Below, piece after piece: positions 27,480 to 37,476 of a stretch of 64,000 nucleotides of DNA. Source of the DNA: Bifidobacterium vespertilionis. GTDB lineage: Bacteria; Actinomycetota; Actinomycetes; Actinomycetales; Bifidobacteriaceae. The notes under the pieces were generated by a model. That model did not search any database. It saw nothing but the letters and a program-made list of their open reading frames with translations, and was not told the DNA's origin. A program made the position numbers and the translations under genes. The stretch is taken from the NCBI RefSeq assembly GCF_008698145.1, contig NZ_RZNZ01000007.1, positions 1-64,000 on the forward strand. The letters are read 5' to 3'. Each line of letters begins with the position of its first letter. Position 1 is the first letter of the stretch.

Positions 27480-28347
27480 ACGCATGCGCTTCACGCCCTC
27501 CCGGTCGCCGTAGTGCCTCGCGTCGTTCCACAGGCGTTTGCGGACCCTGTCGAGCGCGCCGGTCATCCACGAGACGATGTGGAACCCGTCGAGCACGCGC
27601 TGCGCGGCGGGGCACCACTCGCCGACGCACGAGTCGATCCACTTCGCGCCGTCGCCCGTGACGACCCGGATGGAGGCGCGCTGCTCGTCGGTGAGCTGCT
27701 TGAAGAACAGGTCGAACACGTCCCTGCCGTACCCGTCGTGCGCCCAGATGACCCGACGCCGCTCGTGATCGAGGACGACGGTGATGTACGTGTGGCCCTT
27801 GCGGTAGCTGGTCGCGTCCACGCCGATCGCGTGCAGCCCGTCGAACAGCGAGGGCACCGCAGCCTTCAGCCGGCCGGCGACCCTGCGGGCGATCTGGCCG
27901 GCGGTCCTCCATGCCACGTGCAGGAAACCGCTCACGGTCCTCTGGCTGGCGACCGTCATCACCCACGCGCACTCCGCCTCGAAATCACGCGTGAACCGGC
28001 TTCCCGGCTCCACCCGCCAGCAGCCGAAATCCTGATGACGCCAACGACGCTCCCATCGCCGCGGTCGTAGCTGCACCGACGTCTGACGCAGCGGGAGCAT
28101 CGGAGCAGGCCCGCGCGCGGGTGTACCGCACCTCGAGTACGGGTTGAGGCACACGGGCTCGTCGACGATACGAACGTTCTCGACGACCATGCCTTTGATG
28201 TTAAAGAGACGTTTGAATATACTGTTCATCAGGCGCTTTACGGTTACTTGTTTATATTGGTCGAGACATATCCAGCTCGGAAAGCACTCTTCTCTTTCTC
28301 TCTCAACGACAAAACAACTTACCACCACTCATGGAACAACAATAGTC
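27480..28347 (-). mobile_element. truncated ISL3-family copy abutting the flippase gene
   Basis: Minus-strand ISL3 sequence runs from an end near 28347 (TATTGTTGTTCCATGAGTGG, similar to the left end at 21411) through LMNSIFKRLFNIKGMVVENV, SRFTRDFEAECAWVMTVASQ and LHAIGVDATSYRKGHTYITV. It stops at DREGVKRMR, where the IS110 fragment begins. About 24 residues between the zinc-finger part and SRFTRDF are deleted, and the C-terminal third is gone. It ends exactly at the 3' end of the wzx-like gene. Confidence 0.85.
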
Positions 28348-29801
28348 TATTTTCGTAATCCACTTAAAGTATCCAAAACAAATTTATCACGAAGCACTAT
28401 CAAAGAAATAGCATATATAATACAGAAAATTACACCATTGACAAAAAGCCCTAAGAAAATGCTCCTGCCAAGAAGCGGAACAAAATTAGAAATAGCTACC
28501 ATTACTACAGAAGCAATGAATCCTGAGAACAAACTTTTAAATATACTTGAGACCTCAAATAATAAAAGAATACTTGACCTTAAGTATATTACCTCAATAG
28601 CAACCACTACAAAAGTGCCGATTGCAGTTCCGATTGCAGTTCCAATCGCGCCAAACTTGGGAATTAAAAAAAAATCAATAATAATAATGATTACAAAACT
28701 GATAAGCGTAGCAATTGTAGTAACGCGTTCCTTCCCCTGAGCAATAAGCACGTTGTTCCCTAGCATCGTAGATACTCCACTCAAAATAATAGGTATCATG
28801 ATAATTTGCATAGCCGGGACCGCAGGCACATAAGTATTTCCAGATAAAAGCACAATAATAGGTTTTGCATTGATAATACAGAAGAATGTAATTGCAAAAC
28901 CTGCAATCATTATGAAAGAACTATTTTTACGTAGCAAGGCATAGAACTCAGAATCTTTGTGCTTTCCATAATAATTGGACAGACGAGGAAGCATTACCGT
29001 CCCAAGAGCGGAAATACATGCCAGAAGCATCTGCTTGATCTTGACTGCAGCGCCATAGTATCCAGTCTGAGTATCATTACTCAAAAAGCCTAACAATGCA
29101 GTGTCCATATTAGCATACAGTGACCATGCAGCAGACAATAAGAAGAATCCAAGGATAGGTTTAATGTGATGCATTAAATTACATTCAGAAAATGGAACAC
29201 GATCTACAATGCTAAAAGTCCGACCAAAATTAAGGACCAGTGATCCGCTACCACCAATAACAGTCACTAGCGCATAAATCATATAATCGCTATGTTGACG
29301 GACAAAAGCAAACATTAAAACAATACCTATGACTTTGAACACAAGAGAGCGTATTGTAATATATGAGTACTGTTCTAATGCCTGATACAGCCATTCCATA
29401 CCAATTGTTCTTAACCATATATTGCATGAAAGAATCAGTAACAGTCCTTCATAATCTTGGAATTTAGGAACAAGAACAATAGAGACAAATAATAGCAGAA
29501 GAGATAATACTGTGGTGATAACATTAATAATAAACAGTTCTTGCACAAGACGGGACAGTTTACGTTTATCATCACGTACAACCGCACACGATCTAACACC
29601 ATACAGTGGAATGCCTAATGAAGACAACAACAAGAAATAATTAATAATAGAAGTTGCAAAATTTATTTTTCCATTACCATCTGCAAGCAGAATACGAGAT
29701 ACATACGGAAAAGTAATAAGTGGAAAAATAAAACTAGAACTCGTCAATAACGCGTTCATCAAAAAATTTTTTTTCAAAGATATATTTTTATGTTTAGCCA
29801 T
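28347..29801 (-). CDS. Wzx-type polysaccharide flippase
   Basis: The protein of about 484 aa has the MOP/PST-family pattern: an N-terminal FLMNALLTSSSFIFPLITFP followed by YVSRIL, then about a dozen hydrophobic helices. It would flip lipid-linked repeat units across the membrane. The composition is AT-rich, unlike the chromosomal core. The ATG at 29801 (MAKHKNIS) is chosen as the most plausible start; upstream codons begin with TTG. It is the last gene of the minus-strand cluster. Its stop lies at an ISL3 end, so the C-terminus may have been slightly altered by insertion. Confidence 0.88.
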   Translation of the reverse strand: MAKHKNISLKKNFLMNALLTSSSFIFPLITFPYVSRILLADGNGKINFATSIINYFLLLSSLGIPLYGVRSCAVVRDDKRKLSRLVQELFIINVITTVLSLLLLFVSIVLVPKFQDYEGLLLILSCNIWLRTIGMEWLYQALEQYSYITIRSLVFKVIGIVLMFAFVRQHSDYMIYALVTVIGGSGSLVLNFGRTFSIVDRVPFSECNLMHHIKPILGFFLLSAAWSLYANMDTALLGFLSNDTQTGYYGAAVKIKQMLLACISALGTVMLPRLSNYYGKHKDSEFYALLRKNSSFIMIAGFAITFFCIINAKPIIVLLSGNTYVPAVPAMQIIMIPIILSGVSTMLGNNVLIAQGKERVTTIATLISFVIIIIIDFFLIPKFGAIGTAIGTAIGTFVVVAIEVIYLRSSILLLFEVSSIFKSLFSGFIASVVMVAISNFVPLLGRSIFLGLFVNGVIFCIIYAISLIVLRDKFVLDTLSGLRK

Positions 29802-29849
29802 AATCATCCACGACCACAATACATGAAATCAAGACAAGATTCTATATAC

Positions 29850-30941
29850 TTAAGAAGTTGCATCTACAATTGCACTTTCAAGCCATTTTAAAGATTTAAC
29901 CCGTAGTTCTTCATGTCTTTTATTAACACAAGAATAATTAATCTCAGGAATTAGATTATCTTCAGACAGAAATCCGTGTATTCCAAAAACGCGAAAAAGC
30001 GTCTCCAACCGAGAATTCATGTTTATTCCTTTTTTTGAAGTACTTCCCTCACGATTGAAAACTTTGAATTGCTTATTAAATATAATAGAGAAACAACATG
30101 CATGATATGAATCTGCAAAAATCATATCGGCATGAAGGAATAAATCTACGAATTCAGCAGGACCAGCAGAGAGTCTTTGCACATCACGATTATCAAGCAT
30201 TCGACATATTTTTAATTTATGCTTATCAGCATAATCCTTAATGATTTTTTCCTGTCGATCCGTAGGCTGACCAAGGAAATATGTTAAAACATATTGCTCT
30301 TTAGGAGTAACCTTAGATGAAGCGATAATTTTCCATTGATCTCTCGACAAAAGTAGGGTGGGATCCAATACCACGGTAGCAGTGCGATCAGAACAAGACT
30401 CAACAATTTCCTTTGCTTTATCCTCACGGACACTTATAGCTTTAAGATATTCAACACCTTCCCTGAAGATGTCCTGGACATCATCAGTTAGCGATGAAAC
30501 TCCTATGCTTGCTGCATAGCTGATCGTTGGGATATCTCTACTGCATAATCCAAGCCGCATCCGAAAAGTATCATCATCCAACCAGCGATAATTCCATACC
30601 TGATCGGAACCAATGACAACTAAATCAGAATGATATCCAGCTTTACCGTGAATCCCGTTAACATCGAGAATGGCTTTCGAATCATTGACAAGATTCCGGG
30701 TAAAGGCTTTTGAACGATACATGCGTACCGCCATAGCATGGCTTACACCTGGTTTAAGCATCATCATCCAATACCGGATAGTTGCTACCATATAAGCCTT
30801 ACTGGAAAGTACGCTATCCACACCACGAAGCGTGGTCACCTCACCAAATTTTCTCAATACTTCCTGCAAAGCATAATTCTGAAGACGATTACCATAGTTC
30901 AAGTAATCATTAATGGTAAGAATCGCGATCTGTTTGTTCAT
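29850..30941 (-). CDS. polysaccharide pyruvyl transferase family protein (first of two)
   Basis: The protein of about 363 aa begins MNKQIAILTINDYLNYGNRL. It has DLVVIGSDQVWNYRW and, near the C-terminus, FADSYHACCFSIIFNKQFKV, the hallmark motifs of the CsaB/WcaK-like family. Such enzymes add pyruvate ketals to sugars of capsules and wall polymers. The start follows GTGAGGA. It is 10 nt downstream of the nitroreductase gene and probably part of the same AT-rich transcription unit. Acceptor and specificity cannot be read from sequence. Confidence 0.85.
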   Translation of the reverse strand: MNKQIAILTINDYLNYGNRLQNYALQEVLRKFGEVTTLRGVDSVLSSKAYMVATIRYWMMMLKPGVSHAMAVRMYRSKAFTRNLVNDSKAILDVNGIHGKAGYHSDLVVIGSDQVWNYRWLDDDTFRMRLGLCSRDIPTISYAASIGVSSLTDDVQDIFREGVEYLKAISVREDKAKEIVESCSDRTATVVLDPTLLLSRDQWKIIASSKVTPKEQYVLTYFLGQPTDRQEKIIKDYADKHKLKICRMLDNRDVQRLSAGPAEFVDLFLHADMIFADSYHACCFSIIFNKQFKVFNREGSTSKKGINMNSRLETLFRVFGIHGFLSEDNLIPEINYSCVNKRHEELRVKSLKWLESAIVDATS

Positions 30942-30951
30942 TTTAGAATCC

Positions 30952-31971
30952 TCACTTAACAACTCTCAATACATCGTCAACTGGAAGGCGCGTAGATTGA
31001 GGAGTCATTGCTCGATCGGGATAATGACCGACTTCAATATACATAATCAAAATCTCATCATCCGGAATGTGAAGTAGATCGCGGGTCATTTGGTCTTTAT
31101 ACCCATCAAACATTGTGTGCAAAGGACAAGAGGCAAGTCCAATAGATTCTAAAGATAAAAGAAGCATCATACTAAAAAGACCTCCATCAACGTATCCCTG
31201 GTTGCGTTCATTCGTCCCCATAAATACACTTTGCTTAGCAGTAACCAACAATAAAGCCGGAGGCGTAGCATAGCCACGAACTCCCCCTTGAATGTTAAGA
31301 AGTTGGGCAATAAGTTTCTGATCGAGAACCTCAACAACTCTCGCTGGTTGACGGTTACATGCCGATGGAGCAGAAGTCGCAAGTTGCACTGCCTGCCGAA
31401 GCTCATTCTGTGTCACAGGTTGATTAGAGTATTCACGCAACGAATGACGATGCTGCACCAGAGCAGAAAATGGTAACTCAGAATTATTGATTTTATCTTT
31501 TGCAAGAAGAATAGCAGTTCCCCCGTCTTTTTCTTCCCAGTTCAAAGCTCGATTCCACTGTTCATGAGAAAGAAACTGCGATTGCTTAGATAAATCTTTA
31601 CCTGCTCGCTGGTGACGAATAATATACTCATGAATCGCAGACATACATTCTTTATATACTGGATTAATGAGATATTGAGAATCAGCATTTTCAAAACGAG
31701 TAAGCATAGTACCTAGTGCTTCAAATACACCCAACCCAAATCCATATCGAAAATTTTTATGGCTAAGTCCCTTTTCAAGTTGGTGCGTCAAAAACATCGT
31801 TCTAGATTGCACCTGCATCTTCCCAGTAGACCACTCACGGGAATAGCTCTCTCGAAAACGTTTTGCTTGAATTTTATATTCTCGCGAGAGAATCATCGTA
31901 GACTTAGCATTCCTTATATGCTCCACAAGATATTGAGGAAGAATATTCTTCACAATTGCTTTAACACCCAT
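30952..31971 (-). CDS. nitroreductase-family protein in the polysaccharide cluster
   Basis: The C-terminal two thirds of this 339-aa protein carry the FMN-dependent nitroreductase fold: RHSLREYSNQPVTQNELRQA, then ATSAPSACNRQP and QGYVDGGLFSMMLLLSLESI. The N-terminal third is an extra helical domain. Nitroreductase-like proteins are often found beside polysaccharide pyruvyl transferases, where their role is unknown. It lies between two pyruvyl transferase genes, with gaps of about 10 and 21 nt. Confidence 0.85.
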   Translation of the reverse strand: MGVKAIVKNILPQYLVEHIRNAKSTMILSREYKIQAKRFRESYSREWSTGKMQVQSRTMFLTHQLEKGLSHKNFRYGFGLGVFEALGTMLTRFENADSQYLINPVYKECMSAIHEYIIRHQRAGKDLSKQSQFLSHEQWNRALNWEEKDGGTAILLAKDKINNSELPFSALVQHRHSLREYSNQPVTQNELRQAVQLATSAPSACNRQPARVVEVLDQKLIAQLLNIQGGVRGYATPPALLLVTAKQSVFMGTNERNQGYVDGGLFSMMLLLSLESIGLASCPLHTMFDGYKDQMTRDLLHIPDDEILIMYIEVGHYPDRAMTPQSTRLPVDDVLRVVK

Positions 31972-31992
31972 AGAGATTCTCCTTTACTATTG

Positions 31993-33105
31993 TTACGGCT
32001 CTATATTAATAACGCTTTTAAGAAAATTACGCGCTTGAGTTTGAAATACAGACATCGCATTATTAACATGGTTCCAATCGATGGGATCACTAGCGATGCT
32101 TATCTTAGATATTGATTCATCATCAGCAACACGTCTTTCAGTAAGACCAAAATCTTTAAGTACATCTGACAAACGAATTGAGTAGCGTGGTGGATTAAAT
32201 ACAATCATTGGCTTTTGAAATAAGATCGAAAAACATGTACCGTGGAATGAATCAGTTACAATGTATTTTGCATCACGGAAACAAGCAACCCATTGTTCCG
32301 GGCTAGGTTGGTAGATCGGTTCACACCCAGAAGGGACAGGTTTAGTCCTGTTAAACCTAATAATTCGAACAGTAATTCTTTCACTAGATGCCAACAATCT
32401 AGCATACTCTACCATACGAGGATTCTCATTCAACATGTATATAAGAACATATGATTGTGACATTTCCGCAACATTCTCACTCAGTTCATGCCACAATTGC
32501 GGTCTACACAATAAAACAGGATCCTTTAATGCTACACCTGTTTTTATCCCCATATCATTTAATATCTTGACACTGGAACTTTCTCTCACAGAAATAGCAG
32601 TGAACTGTTCAAGAAGAGGCTTCATCATTGTGGCCTCACGGTCAGGTATGCTGGGGCGCCCGAAGCTTGCAGAGAACGAAAACTTTTTCATATATTGTGG
32701 AACATGCATAAGTGTATAAACAGGATCGATCCCTTTATTCAACTCTTCATTCCAAGTTTGATCGCTACCTACGCAGTATATGGCGTTAGCATCGAAGGGG
32801 CCTCCTTCCAAATATGGCGTCGAATCTACAAGATCCAACTGTCGTTCAACAAAGGACCGAAATATATATTTATTTTTTCTAAGATTAGGAAACGCCACAC
32901 AATAGCGCAACAGATTGATTGCAGGATTATGATGCTTGTCGCGAAGATAAATTTGTCTAAGTCCTATAGAAGTCCAATCGGGTCTACAGTAATCTATAAA
33001 ATATGGTTTACCATACTCTGAAAGTACATCTCTTGTGGCAACAGCTTGAAGTACAGTACCATAATTATAAGAGTCAATTATTGTAGACACATATATATTA
33101 TTCAT
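31993..33105 (-). CDS. polysaccharide pyruvyl transferase family protein (second)
   Basis: The 370-aa protein begins NNIYVSTIIDSYNYGTVLQA. It contains AIYCVGSDQTWNEEL and KYIVTDSFHGTCFSILFQKP, the same family motifs as the gene at 29850-30941, with clearly different sequence. Two pyruvyl transferases suggest two modified sugars per repeat unit or one divergent function. It lies upstream of the nitroreductase. AT-rich composition. Confidence 0.87.
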   Translation of the reverse strand: MNNIYVSTIIDSYNYGTVLQAVATRDVLSEYGKPYFIDYCRPDWTSIGLRQIYLRDKHHNPAINLLRYCVAFPNLRKNKYIFRSFVERQLDLVDSTPYLEGGPFDANAIYCVGSDQTWNEELNKGIDPVYTLMHVPQYMKKFSFSASFGRPSIPDREATMMKPLLEQFTAISVRESSSVKILNDMGIKTGVALKDPVLLCRPQLWHELSENVAEMSQSYVLIYMLNENPRMVEYARLLASSERITVRIIRFNRTKPVPSGCEPIYQPSPEQWVACFRDAKYIVTDSFHGTCFSILFQKPMIVFNPPRYSIRLSDVLKDFGLTERRVADDESISKISIASDPIDWNHVNNAMSVFQTQARNFLKSVINIEP

Positions 33106-33144
33106 AAGTTGTCTCCCGTATGGATTATAAACAATAAAACAAAA

Positions 33145-34149
33145 TTACGGTCTTGTAAACAATTTTAAGAATTTCTTTTTCACACGCTTTGAAAAAACAT
33201 CAAGCCAAAATAAACTCGGGAGTCTAAGTGACAATAGATGCATATCAAAACGTGTATTAGGAATATGATCAATAGCAACAAATCTATCAGGACGTATCTC
33301 TATAACATCTGCACGTAGAACAGAATCCGAAATTCGCATTTTACGTGAATGAAAATGTGCATACAAATATTCCGAAGTGGATAGTTTTCGAGTACCGCCA
33401 TGCCACTGAACTAGTAAAATACTTCCTTCCATCCAATAAAGTCTAGAAGGAGTATAAGGATCACGGACAAATGTTCTTGTTTCAGGAACATAATAAGAAC
33501 GTCGTATGTGATCATGTAACATGGATATATTCATTGATACGTCCTCCAAATAGATAGGAACGTGATCATTGAGAAAAATAGAATGCACATTACATCGATC
33601 CGGATTCTTTTCGGGATCAGGATTGTCCTCATCAAACACATAAATACGGTCAGTAGTAAAAGCTTCGATATAAAGACGCCTACCATTAAGGGCCTTCATG
33701 AATCTCCTATTGTTAGCATATTCATTTCGGTAGACTGTCAAATGACCGGCAGAAAAAATTTTTTCATAATTCTGAAGTAGAATAGGAGATAATATCTTCT
33801 CAAGATTTCCGAATACTAAATCGCAGTCACAATGTCCCCAGAACTTGTAATCGCTAATATAGTCCTCGAATATAATTCCGTATGCAGGCTTGAAGTCGCA
33901 TAATTTATAAGGGCTCGGAATGCATGGAGGAAATCCGAGTTTACTCTTTGCAATCGTCTTAAACTCATCCAATGTCATAGAAATGACATGCACGTTGCTC
34001 GGATAATCATATTCAACAGTATTGTCTGTAAAGATGAAAAAATCAAACGAAGGATTATACCCACATGACCGAAGGAATAAAGGAAAATAATTATTAAACT
34101 TACCAAAATATGGAAGAATAAAAACACACTGTTTATCAGCAAAGATCAT
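33145..34149 (-). CDS. DUF6625-family protein, probable glycosyltransferase
   Basis: The protein (start MIFADKQCVFILPYFGKFNN) has a central acidic motif in FWGHCDCDLVFGNLEKIL, like the DXD metal-binding site of GT-A glycosyltransferases. It is about 334 aa. DUF6625 proteins occur in capsule clusters and are generally considered glycosyltransferases. The ATG at 34149 is adjacent to the end of the preceding GT2 gene. The transferred sugar is unknown. Confidence 0.75.
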   Translation of the reverse strand: MIFADKQCVFILPYFGKFNNYFPLFLRSCGYNPSFDFFIFTDNTVEYDYPSNVHVISMTLDEFKTIAKSKLGFPPCIPSPYKLCDFKPAYGIIFEDYISDYKFWGHCDCDLVFGNLEKILSPILLQNYEKIFSAGHLTVYRNEYANNRRFMKALNGRRLYIEAFTTDRIYVFDEDNPDPEKNPDRCNVHSIFLNDHVPIYLEDVSMNISMLHDHIRRSYYVPETRTFVRDPYTPSRLYWMEGSILLVQWHGGTRKLSTSEYLYAHFHSRKMRISDSVLRADVIEIRPDRFVAIDHIPNTRFDMHLLSLRLPSLFWLDVFSKRVKKKFLKLFTRP

Positions 34150-34150
34150 T

Positions 34151-35128
34151 TTAAATCCTTCCAAGAATTTTCTTGCGAATTATGAAAAGATGAGAAATGG
34201 TCTCAAGAACAACAATCTTTTCACGCATAGAAATTGTATTTCCAAAAAATGATGTAGGAACATATCGCCAAAATTCATGACGAATTCTGTCGAAAACCAC
34301 TTTATCAATTGAAGCTTGATTTAACAAAGCAGTGCGATATAAATTTACACATTGCGTAACACGCCAGGAATATAGATAATTCATATTGAATCCTGGAAAT
34401 AAAAGCGGAAGTTCAATTTCATATCTATTAGCAGTATCATAAATAGCAAAACATTCAGTAGTCAAAGACTTAGTCGTATAACTGTTCGGTCTCATATAAT
34501 ACGAATAGCCTATTTTTCCTATATGATATATCCGTCGAGAACGTTTAAATAATTCTGGTAGAATATAAGCTTCTTCCATAAGCTGTCCTACAGGAAAACG
34601 TACTTCAGGATTGAACTCAAATAAATTTCTTCTAAATATTTTAGCATATACAGTAAAACCTATTTTACCTCGCTTCAGACACTCTGACATTGCTTGGCTT
34701 GAATTCATAGCTATCGCTGAATCAGAATTACATATAAAGACGCTGCGCTCACCTCTCGAATTTAAGCGCTGAATACCACAACAAACTATATCGACTAGAT
34801 CATCTTGAAAAGCCCTAAACATCTCTGCAAATGCTCCCGGACACACAGCATCATCACTGTCTACAAAGGTGACAAACTCGCCGAGTATTTTTTCTAATCC
34901 ATAGTTTCTAGCAGACGACACTCCACCATTTTGTTTTTCAAAATATCTAACGCGAGTATCTTCTCTTGCATATCTTCTACATATTTCACCACTAGAATCA
35001 GTTGATCCATCATCTACTAATATAACTTCCAGCTCAACAGATTGAGAGAGAACAGAATCCAAACAATTCGATATATATTGCTCAGCATTATACACTGGTA
35101 TGATAACAGACAATAGTTTATCAATCAT
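34151..35128 (-). CDS. GT2-family glycosyltransferase
   Basis: This 325-aa protein has LLSVIIPVYNAEQYISNCLD at the N-terminus, EVILVDDGSTDSSGEICRRY and the DXD-type FVTFVDSDDAV. These are the nucleotide-sugar binding motifs of GT-A family 2 enzymes. It adds one sugar of the repeat unit on the cytoplasmic face. It overlaps the polymerase gene by 8 nt. AT-rich. Confidence 0.9.
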   Translation of the reverse strand: MIDKLLSVIIPVYNAEQYISNCLDSVLSQSVELEVILVDDGSTDSSGEICRRYAREDTRVRYFEKQNGGVSSARNYGLEKILGEFVTFVDSDDAVCPGAFAEMFRAFQDDLVDIVCCGIQRLNSRGERSVFICNSDSAIAMNSSQAMSECLKRGKIGFTVYAKIFRRNLFEFNPEVRFPVGQLMEEAYILPELFKRSRRIYHIGKIGYSYYMRPNSYTTKSLTTECFAIYDTANRYEIELPLLFPGFNMNYLYSWRVTQCVNLYRTALLNQASIDKVVFDRIRHEFWRYVPTSFFGNTISMREKIVVLETISHLFIIRKKILGRI

Positions 35129-36410
35129 TAGATACTCCGTTCAAATTCCTTCTATAAAGTAGAAAACCTAGCGAAATTCCAAAATAAGGAATAAACGATG
35201 AGTCAAGTTTGATCGTACTGTTGCTCCACATTGATATTATACAACATACTGCGATGCAGATCGAAGTAATGTTTAGAACAGAATCACTAATAGTTCTTTT
35301 ATGAATTCTATTTGAAATTAGGCATATGATAATAGAAATAAAGAAAAAAACTAGTAATATAAATCCTATATACCCTGTTTCGAGAAATGTCCATTGGTGC
35401 GTAAAAACTCTATATGATAAATTACGATATGAATCAGCAAAATCAGACTGCAGAAACGAGAACTGCGAGTCCTCACAATTGCCGAAGCCGAGACCAATCA
35501 TTTCTCTAAGGAGATCATTGTCAAAGAAACGTGATGAGATATAATGAAAAGCACCCACACGAGGAATTCCATATGCATTATCCCAAGAGGATGTAAGATA
35601 ATTACTCGTTTCTTGACTATCAAAAAAGATATTTAACATACTTGGACGAACTGCTTGAATCCAATTTATCATTGTCGAGCATACTACAGCTATCAAACAA
35701 GAAAAGAAAATCGTTCTTAATGACCACTTAGATACCAACAACGAAATTACCAAAATAGCAATCAGATAAACGAAACATGTTTTTTCTTCACCAATAACCG
35801 CCATAAATATCGCGGCTATCATTGTTATTCCTACCTTAAATAGGGACTTTCTTTTTGCGAGGTAGGCGTTAAGGTAATAGGACACAAGAACAACACTGAA
35901 CATGTTTGCACCTGCCCCATTTGCAAATAGACCATGTACCTGATCGCCAAGACCCTGATCAATAAACAACCACTGGTAAGTTCCTAGCAATAAATTGGGT
36001 ATCTGCAACCAGAATAGGTAATTAAATAATTTTTCTACATCTTCCACTCTTAATACGGCTAAGACTGAAAAACAATAGATTATCCCACGAAATGTGTTCC
36101 TAATAGCCCATAATACAAGTTGAGGCTCTACCATATTGATGACGGCAGTCAATATGTCAAATGAGAATAATGATAAGACTGCATATAGCACTAAAGTCGC
36201 ATGCTGTCTCTTTAACAGGGGGACATAGTAATGAAACAATGATGGTACTACAGAAAGCAGGACTACATCATTAAGATACCGTATTGTTCCAGGGAAATGG
36301 AACACTGAAATCAGTGCTTCCATGATTATGGTGAAGAAGAGTATAAACAGAGTTCCTGTACGTGCATTAAAGCGGAATTCCGCTATATTTCTCAATGCTA
36401 CTGTATGCAC
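35121..36410 (-). CDS. Wzy-like polysaccharide polymerase
   Basis: The 429-aa protein is almost entirely hydrophobic with about 10-12 predicted membrane segments (for example TLFILFFTIIMEALISVF and YIGFILLVFFFISIIICLIS). A large external loop lies near the C-terminal half (about residues 260-320). This pattern and the position among glycosyltransferase and flippase genes fit an O-antigen/capsule polymerase. Sequence conservation in this family is too low for more. It completes a Wzx/Wzy-type pathway. Confidence 0.75.
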   Translation of the reverse strand: MHTVALRNIAEFRFNARTGTLFILFFTIIMEALISVFHFPGTIRYLNDVVLLSVVPSLFHYYVPLLKRQHATLVLYAVLSLFSFDILTAVINMVEPQLVLWAIRNTFRGIIYCFSVLAVLRVEDVEKLFNYLFWLQIPNLLLGTYQWLFIDQGLGDQVHGLFANGAGANMFSVVLVSYYLNAYLAKRKSLFKVGITMIAAIFMAVIGEEKTCFVYLIAILVISLLVSKWSLRTIFFSCLIAVVCSTMINWIQAVRPSMLNIFFDSQETSNYLTSSWDNAYGIPRVGAFHYISSRFFDNDLLREMIGLGFGNCEDSQFSFLQSDFADSYRNLSYRVFTHQWTFLETGYIGFILLVFFFISIIICLISNRIHKRTISDSVLNITSICIAVCCIISMWSNSTIKLDSSFIPYFGISLGFLLYRRNLNGVSND

Positions 36411-36459
36411 GGTCTACACCCTCCCATATGGATTCCGAATTATACGAATCATTCATACT

Positions 36460-37476
36460 TTAATTCGACTCAATTAATCTGGCATAAAATGTTTGCTTTC
36501 CTCTACATTCCTCAGGGAAGCTCTGCTTCCACGTCAGTTTGAATAGCGAAGTATCATTCGACAGCGATTGCCATATTCCCTCGTCGAACGTTTCTCCCAG
36601 CACCTTGTACAATTCATCACACTGCGGATTGTTGGGTTCAATTGCCTTGAAATCGCGCCCAGCCTGCTCGTCATATCGCTGCGCAAGCGCAATCATGTAA
36701 TCAACCATAAGGTAATCGACCATAAAATTACTTGTCTTCCAGTATTCAAGGAAAAAATCCCGAATAGCTCGGAAAATCCATCGATGTTCAACATCACAGG
36801 CTAAAGAATACCCAGCAAAATACCCTTGCGCAATTGAGCAATGCAGGTAATCAGGCCGTTTGATGGACCATAGTGGCTTGCTGAACGCCATCTCTTCTAG
36901 CGGTCCTGAACAATAGAAGGTGGAATCCAACCACAAACCGCCATGTTCCGCTAGCAGCGAGAGCCTCAGCAGATCCGAAAGGTTGGTTCTTGTGATGATG
37001 CCGGCTTCCTGCTTAGCTTTCACCCAATGAGGAATATGCACATACTGTTCATAGTTCTCGTCGGTAATGACGATCACCTCGCGATTACCGGCATTCCTCC
37101 TAATGGATTCCACACATCGTTGTACAATCAACGGCGCATGGTCCAATCCCTGCCACCAGCAAACCCAAATCTTACCCTCCAAGGCCGGATCGCTTGCAGG
37201 CATCGGAGCGCCGAAATCGTAGTTCCGGTAAAAGCTGCCATAACGCTTCTCGAAGTACTTCATCAAAATCTCGTGCTTATGTATCAAGCGCTTGCGAACG
37301 GATGGCGGTTCTTTGAAACCGTTACGATTCATGACTTGAATATCCACCTTGGCTCTGAAGGTTTCCAATGCCTCCGGCCACGATGTAAAGCGGGCGATTT
37401 CAGCAGTCGATCTGCATTCCTCGCCAATGCGATGCAAGATACGTTTAAAGCTTGAATGTCCTGAGGTCATTTCCAA
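36460..37476 (-). CDS. capsular polysaccharide synthesis glycosyltransferase (GT32-like)
   Basis: The 338-aa protein contains KIWVCWWQGLDHAPLIVQRC, VIVITDENYEQYVHIPHWV and SDLLRLSLLAEHGGLWLDST. These are the conserved regions of the capsular_synth/GT32 family, with the LWLDS element supplying the acidic metal-binding residue. It overlaps the upstream GT2 gene by 10 nt. Composition is intermediate between the AT-rich genes downstream and the GC-rich genes upstream, so a junction of two gene blocks probably lies near 36.4 kb. Confidence 0.87.
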   Translation of the reverse strand: MEMTSGHSSFKRILHRIGEECRSTAEIARFTSWPEALETFRAKVDIQVMNRNGFKEPPSVRKRLIHKHEILMKYFEKRYGSFYRNYDFGAPMPASDPALEGKIWVCWWQGLDHAPLIVQRCVESIRRNAGNREVIVITDENYEQYVHIPHWVKAKQEAGIITRTNLSDLLRLSLLAEHGGLWLDSTFYCSGPLEEMAFSKPLWSIKRPDYLHCSIAQGYFAGYSLACDVEHRWIFRAIRDFFLEYWKTSNFMVDYLMVDYMIALAQRYDEQAGRDFKAIEPNNPQCDELYKVLGETFDEGIWQSLSNDTSLFKLTWKQSFPEECRGKQTFYARLIESN

